Shown: positions 4,395 through 6,849 of the stretch, one piece after another
Numbering within the stretch: the first letter of the stretch is position 1
How the letters are laid out: each line of letters opens with the position of its first letter
From: Endomicrobium sp.
Lineage (GTDB): Bacteria; Elusimicrobiota; Endomicrobiia; Endomicrobiales; Endomicrobiaceae
Assembly (NCBI GenBank): GCA_031260765.1
Contig: JAISKX010000187.1
Span: 1 to 6,849, forward strand
DNA length: 6,849 nucleotides
Reading direction: 5' to 3'
Translations under genes and position numbers: made by a program
The notes under the pieces: generated by a model
The model's input: only the letters and a program-made list of their open reading frames with translations
The model's database searches: none
What the model was told of the DNA's origin: nothing

Positions 4395-6260
4395 TTAATT
4401 CGGCTTTCTTTTATTGTCGGGCTTTTTAGCCGCTTGTTTATTTTTTGCATTGGCTTTCTGTTCGGTTTGAGGCGTATGCGAATATACCGGCAAAGCTTGA
4501 GGAGGCAAATCAAAATAAGCCTCGTATATAGCCCTACCCACAGGAACGGCTATCGCGCCGCCGCCGCCGCCGTTTTCAACTATTACGGCGAGAGCTATCT
4601 CAGGGTCGTCAAAAGGAGCATAAGACACAAACCAAGCGTGGTCGTCGCCTTGAGGATTTTGCGCTGTGCCTGTTTTTCCTGCCACTTTTATGGAACGGAG
4701 CTTGCTCCTTTGAGAAGTGCCGCTTTCAACCGACTCAAATAAAGCGTCTTGCAAAATGTCCCAAGTCTCGTCTTTCATAATAATAGAATCGTCTGTTTCA
4801 ACAGTATGCTTATACAATAATTGTCTTTCGGGAGTCATAACTTCGCTAACTATAAACGGAGTGTAAAAAGTTCCTTTATTAGCCACAGCCGACATCATAG
4901 AAGCCATTTGAAGAGGAGTAACCCATAAAGCGCCTTGTCCGATTGCAAAAATTACAGTGTCGCCTTGAAGCCACGACATTTTTACTTTGGCTTTTTTCCA
5001 TTCCGGAGTCGGGACGAATCCTTTCTTTTCATTGGGCAAGTCTATGCCTGTGATTTGTCCGAGATGGAATTTATCGGCAAACTCGTCTAAATTCTTTATG
5101 CCGAGCTTTAAAGCGAGATTATACATATACACATTACAAGATTGGGCTACTGCTTTTTTGAGGTCAACCCTGCCATGCCCTTGCTTATTCCAACAAGAAT
5201 AGACTCTGTCGCCGAGTTCAAATTTGCCGTCGCAATATACAGTCCAATTGGGGTCTAATGAAAGAACTTCAAGAGCTGCCGCAACAGTTATAATTTTAAA
5301 AATTGAGCCGGGCGCATATAAAGCCTGCATCGTTCTATTAAACAAAGGCAGCTTTTTATCTTTGAGATAAACATTAAATTCTTCCGTGCCTACAAGATTT
5401 GCATCAAAATCCGGGGCTGAAACCATAGCAAGAATCGCGCCGGACTTTACATCTATTACAACGGCAGCCCCTTTGCCTGTAGGACTGTTTTTTAAAGCCG
5501 CATGAGCGATTTGTTGTAATTGAGGATTTATAGTTATATATACGCTGTTTCCTATTTGAGTTGGAATATATTGGAAAGCTTTTGTTTGATACCCTTTAGC
5601 GTTTATTTCAAGCTGCCAACCCCCGTCTGTGCCTTGGAGATATTTATCATAGGCTTCTTCTATGCCGCCTCTGCCTATATAGTCGCCGAGCTTATACCCT
5701 TCTTGAGACTTACTTTTTAATTCATCCGCCCTTATCTCTCCCGTATATCCCGTGATGTGGCTGCTGCTTTCTGAAAAATTATAAACTCTTTTAGGGTCTT
5801 TGGATACGGCGACGCCTTTTAATTTCAATTTTTTCTCTTGAATTTTAAACATCTCTTCAAGACTTAAATTGTCGGCAAGCTTGACCACTCTGCCGTATTC
5901 CATATTTTTATTGACAGCCGCGCTGATATCTCTGCCTAAAATATCGCTTAATTCATCTATTATTTTTTTTGACGGGACTTTTTCTTCTTCAAAAGGATAA
6001 AACAAAGCCACATAGGTGAAAGTGTTTTCTACAAACATCGTTCCGTCGGCTGCGTATATGATGCCGCGGGGAGCTTTTTCGTGAGTATTATACATTCTCT
6101 GCTCTTCGGAAATCGCGCGGTAATAATTGCCTTGCATTATCTGTATATATGAAAGTCTAAACGATAGGACTATAAACAACAATGAAAAAAACACAAGGAT
6201 TTGCTTGTGTTTATCAAGGAATACGCTATAAGTGATTTTTTCTTCTTTTTGCCATACCAT
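4395..6260 (-). CDS. mrdA: Penicillin-binding protein 2 (elongasome transpeptidase)
   Basis: A class B PBP that cross-links peptidoglycan during side-wall growth as the partner of RodA. Residues 1-20 are cytoplasmic, one membrane anchor spans about 20-38, the dimerisation domain runs from about 60 (APRGIIYAADG at 63-73) to 240, and the transpeptidase domain from about 260 to 585. The three catalytic motifs are intact: S319-I-F-K322 (nucleophile Ser319 in YAPGSIFK), S374-C-N376, and K529-T-G-T532. GRGGIEEAYDKYLQGTDGG (196-214) and VENGGGGGAIAVPVGRAI (561-578) are typical of PBP2. At 621 aa it is of normal size. The last ~25 residues form a Lys/Asn-rich periplasmic tail. ATG 6260 lies 5 nt after the mreD stop with only a weak AGG site, so coupling to mreD is likely. 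PBP3/FtsI is unlikely given the neighbours. Confidence 0.96.
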   Translation of the reverse strand: MVWQKEEKITYSVFLDKHKQILVFFSLLFIVLSFRLSYIQIMQGNYYRAISEEQRMYNTHEKAPRGIIYAADGTMFVENTFTYVALFYPFEEEKVPSKKIIDELSDILGRDISAAVNKNMEYGRVVKLADNLSLEEMFKIQEKKLKLKGVAVSKDPKRVYNFSESSSHITGYTGEIRADELKSKSQEGYKLGDYIGRGGIEEAYDKYLQGTDGGWQLEINAKGYQTKAFQYIPTQIGNSVYITINPQLQQIAHAALKNSPTGKGAAVVIDVKSGAILAMVSAPDFDANLVGTEEFNVYLKDKKLPLFNRTMQALYAPGSIFKIITVAAALEVLSLDPNWTVYCDGKFELGDRVYSCWNKQGHGRVDLKKAVAQSCNVYMYNLALKLGIKNLDEFADKFHLGQITGIDLPNEKKGFVPTPEWKKAKVKMSWLQGDTVIFAIGQGALWVTPLQMASMMSAVANKGTFYTPFIVSEVMTPERQLLYKHTVETDDSIIMKDETWDILQDALFESVESGTSQRSKLRSIKVAGKTGTAQNPQGDDHAWFVSYAPFDDPEIALAVIVENGGGGGAIAVPVGRAIYEAYFDLPPQALPVYSHTPQTEQKANAKNKQAAKKPDNKRKPN

Positions 6261-6265
6261 TTGGA

Positions 6266-6763
6266 TTACCTGTCTTCAATAAGATAAAAAACTTTTTTCA
6301 AAATAGTAAATACTATCGGCGTTATAGCAAGAGTGAAAGCGAATCCAAAAAACCCTCTGAGCGAAATGGAAAATAAAGAAAACCCATCCATATTATCAAC
6401 AAAATGATAACTGATAAGATTAAACCCCGTCCAATACAAGAAAGAAGCGGCAAATACTACAAAAACCTGAGTGCTCGTTTGCTCTATATCAAAACTCTTC
6501 TTTAACATACCCATAAAATATCCTACAAGCGTCAGCATTAAAGTCCGTCCGCCGAAAACGTCAGTAGCAAAAATATCCCAAGTGAGACCGAACAAAAAAC
6601 CCAGAATCTGCGCTTCCATCTTGCCCCTCGTCATACCCAAATATACGACGGCAATGATTATAAAATTAGGGAATATGCTGAATATATTTATGTATTTGCC
6701 TATAAAGAATTGCACAAGAACAACAGTTATAAAATATGCTAAATAGAAAGTTAAAATTTTCAC
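6266..6763 (-). CDS. mreD: Rod-shape-determining membrane protein MreD
   Basis: A small polytopic inner-membrane component of the elongasome (165 aa, the usual size) with about five to six hydrophobic segments. Family marks are FPNFIIIAVVYLGMTRGKME (31-50) and LGFLFGLTWDIFATDVFGG (54-72), containing the conserved G-x-x-x-G-x-x-x-D-like pattern. The start is GTG at 6763, not ATG. It overlaps the mreC stop by 4 nt (GTGA) and has a perfect AAGGAGG 4 nt upstream. It follows mreC and precedes mrdA by 5 nt, the classic mreCD-mrdA-rodA order. MreD is thought to connect MreC to RodA/PBP2. The sequence is poorly conserved in this family, so the call rests on topology, size and position. Confidence 0.93.
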   Translation of the reverse strand: MKILTFYLAYFITVVLVQFFIGKYINIFSIFPNFIIIAVVYLGMTRGKMEAQILGFLFGLTWDIFATDVFGGRTLMLTLVGYFMGMLKKSFDIEQTSTQVFVVFAASFLYWTGFNLISYHFVDNMDGFSLFSISLRGFFGFAFTLAITPIVFTILKKVFYLIEDR

Positions 6764-6849
6764 ATTGCCTCCTTATCTGGAACCAAAACTATGACTTCCT
6801 GAGAGATATTGGCTTCAAAATAAATTTCAGCCGTAGCCGTCTTGAAATC
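6760..6849 (-). CDS. mreC: MreC, C-terminal 29 residues only
   Basis: The frame is open from the right edge to TGA at 6760 and ends in SQEVIVLVPDKEAM. Immediately before, EIYFEANIS fits the beta-strand end of the MreC periplasmic domain, which usually closes with a V-L-V-like strand. The identification depends mainly on its position directly upstream of, and overlapping, mreD. MreC is a bitopic scaffold that activates PBP2/RodA. Most of the protein, including the anchor and coiled coil, is outside the window. Confidence 0.82.
   Translation of the reverse strand, partial: DFKTATAEIYFEANISQEVIVLVPDKEAM
6768..6774 (-). promoter_or_regulatory. Ribosome-binding site fixing the GTG start of mreD
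   Basis: AAGGAGG on the minus strand is a full match to the anti-Shine-Dalgarno and lies 4 nt before GTG 6763. No ATG in the mreD frame is nearby, so this site decides the start. It lies within the last codons of mreC. Confidence 0.8.

Noticed and set aside
4558..4573. CCG-rich run as a phase-variable microsatellite in mrdA
   Set aside because: It encodes the glycine stretch near the PBP2 C-terminus, where Gly-rich sequence is normal, and a 3-bp unit would not shift the frame.
4434..5720. Three plus-strand frames opposite mrdA (4434-4742, 4987-5202, 5520-5720)
   Set aside because: They are antisense shadows of the PBP2 gene, with no ribosome-binding sites and compositions explained by the opposite codons.
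6471..6746. 91-codon plus-strand frame opposite mreD
   Set aside because: Antisense shadow of a clear membrane-protein gene in operon context.

Overview
The window is AT-rich and every supported gene lies on the minus strand, so it reads right to left. It looks like chromosome from a rod-shaped, Gram-negative-type bacterium: there is a conserved rod-shape (elongasome) operon, and a surface protein with the FxxN / GGAI repeat style of chlamydial polymorphic membrane proteins (Pmp). AT-rich genes, Pmp-like repeats, HEPN/nucleotidyltransferase pairs and GC-rich dispersed palindromes together would suit Elusimicrobiota (Endomicrobia) or a neighbouring phylum. That assignment is a guess; nothing here fixes the taxon.

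Right part (6849 to 2940): the end of mreC, then mreD (GTG start, 4-nt overlap with mreC), mrdA (PBP2) 5 nt downstream, and rodA after a 93-nt spacer holding a dispersed palindrome. MreC and MreD organise the wall-elongation machine, RodA polymerises lipid II into glycan, and PBP2 cross-links it. RodA is unusually long (453 aa), with an apparent extra membrane block in the middle.

Middle part (2939 to 1103): a degraded small reading frame with a putative promoter, then two back-to-back HEPN/minimal-nucleotidyltransferase (MNT) modules of the type VII toxin-antitoxin kind. The first is ordered HEPN then MNT, the second MNT then HEPN. Genes within each module overlap. Both MNT proteins keep the GSx10DxD motif.

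Left part (1102 to 1): about 100 nt of repeat-derived, GC-rich sequence, then the start of a large secreted Pmp-like beta-helix surface protein that runs off the left edge. Its reading frame stays open upstream of the signal peptide through a cluster of palindromic repeats to an ATG at 998.

The most unusual feature is that a short piece of signal-peptide coding sequence (encoding [S/C]KIKAK plus hydrophobic residues) occurs three times: in the Pmp-like gene, between the two HEPN/MNT modules, and just upstream of the first module. Two copies also share the preceding 14-codon start (MKxKxNKxIKTISK). The HEPN/MNT modules thus sit between relics of surface-protein gene starts, which suggests that recombination, cassette exchange or insertion at those starts built the locus.
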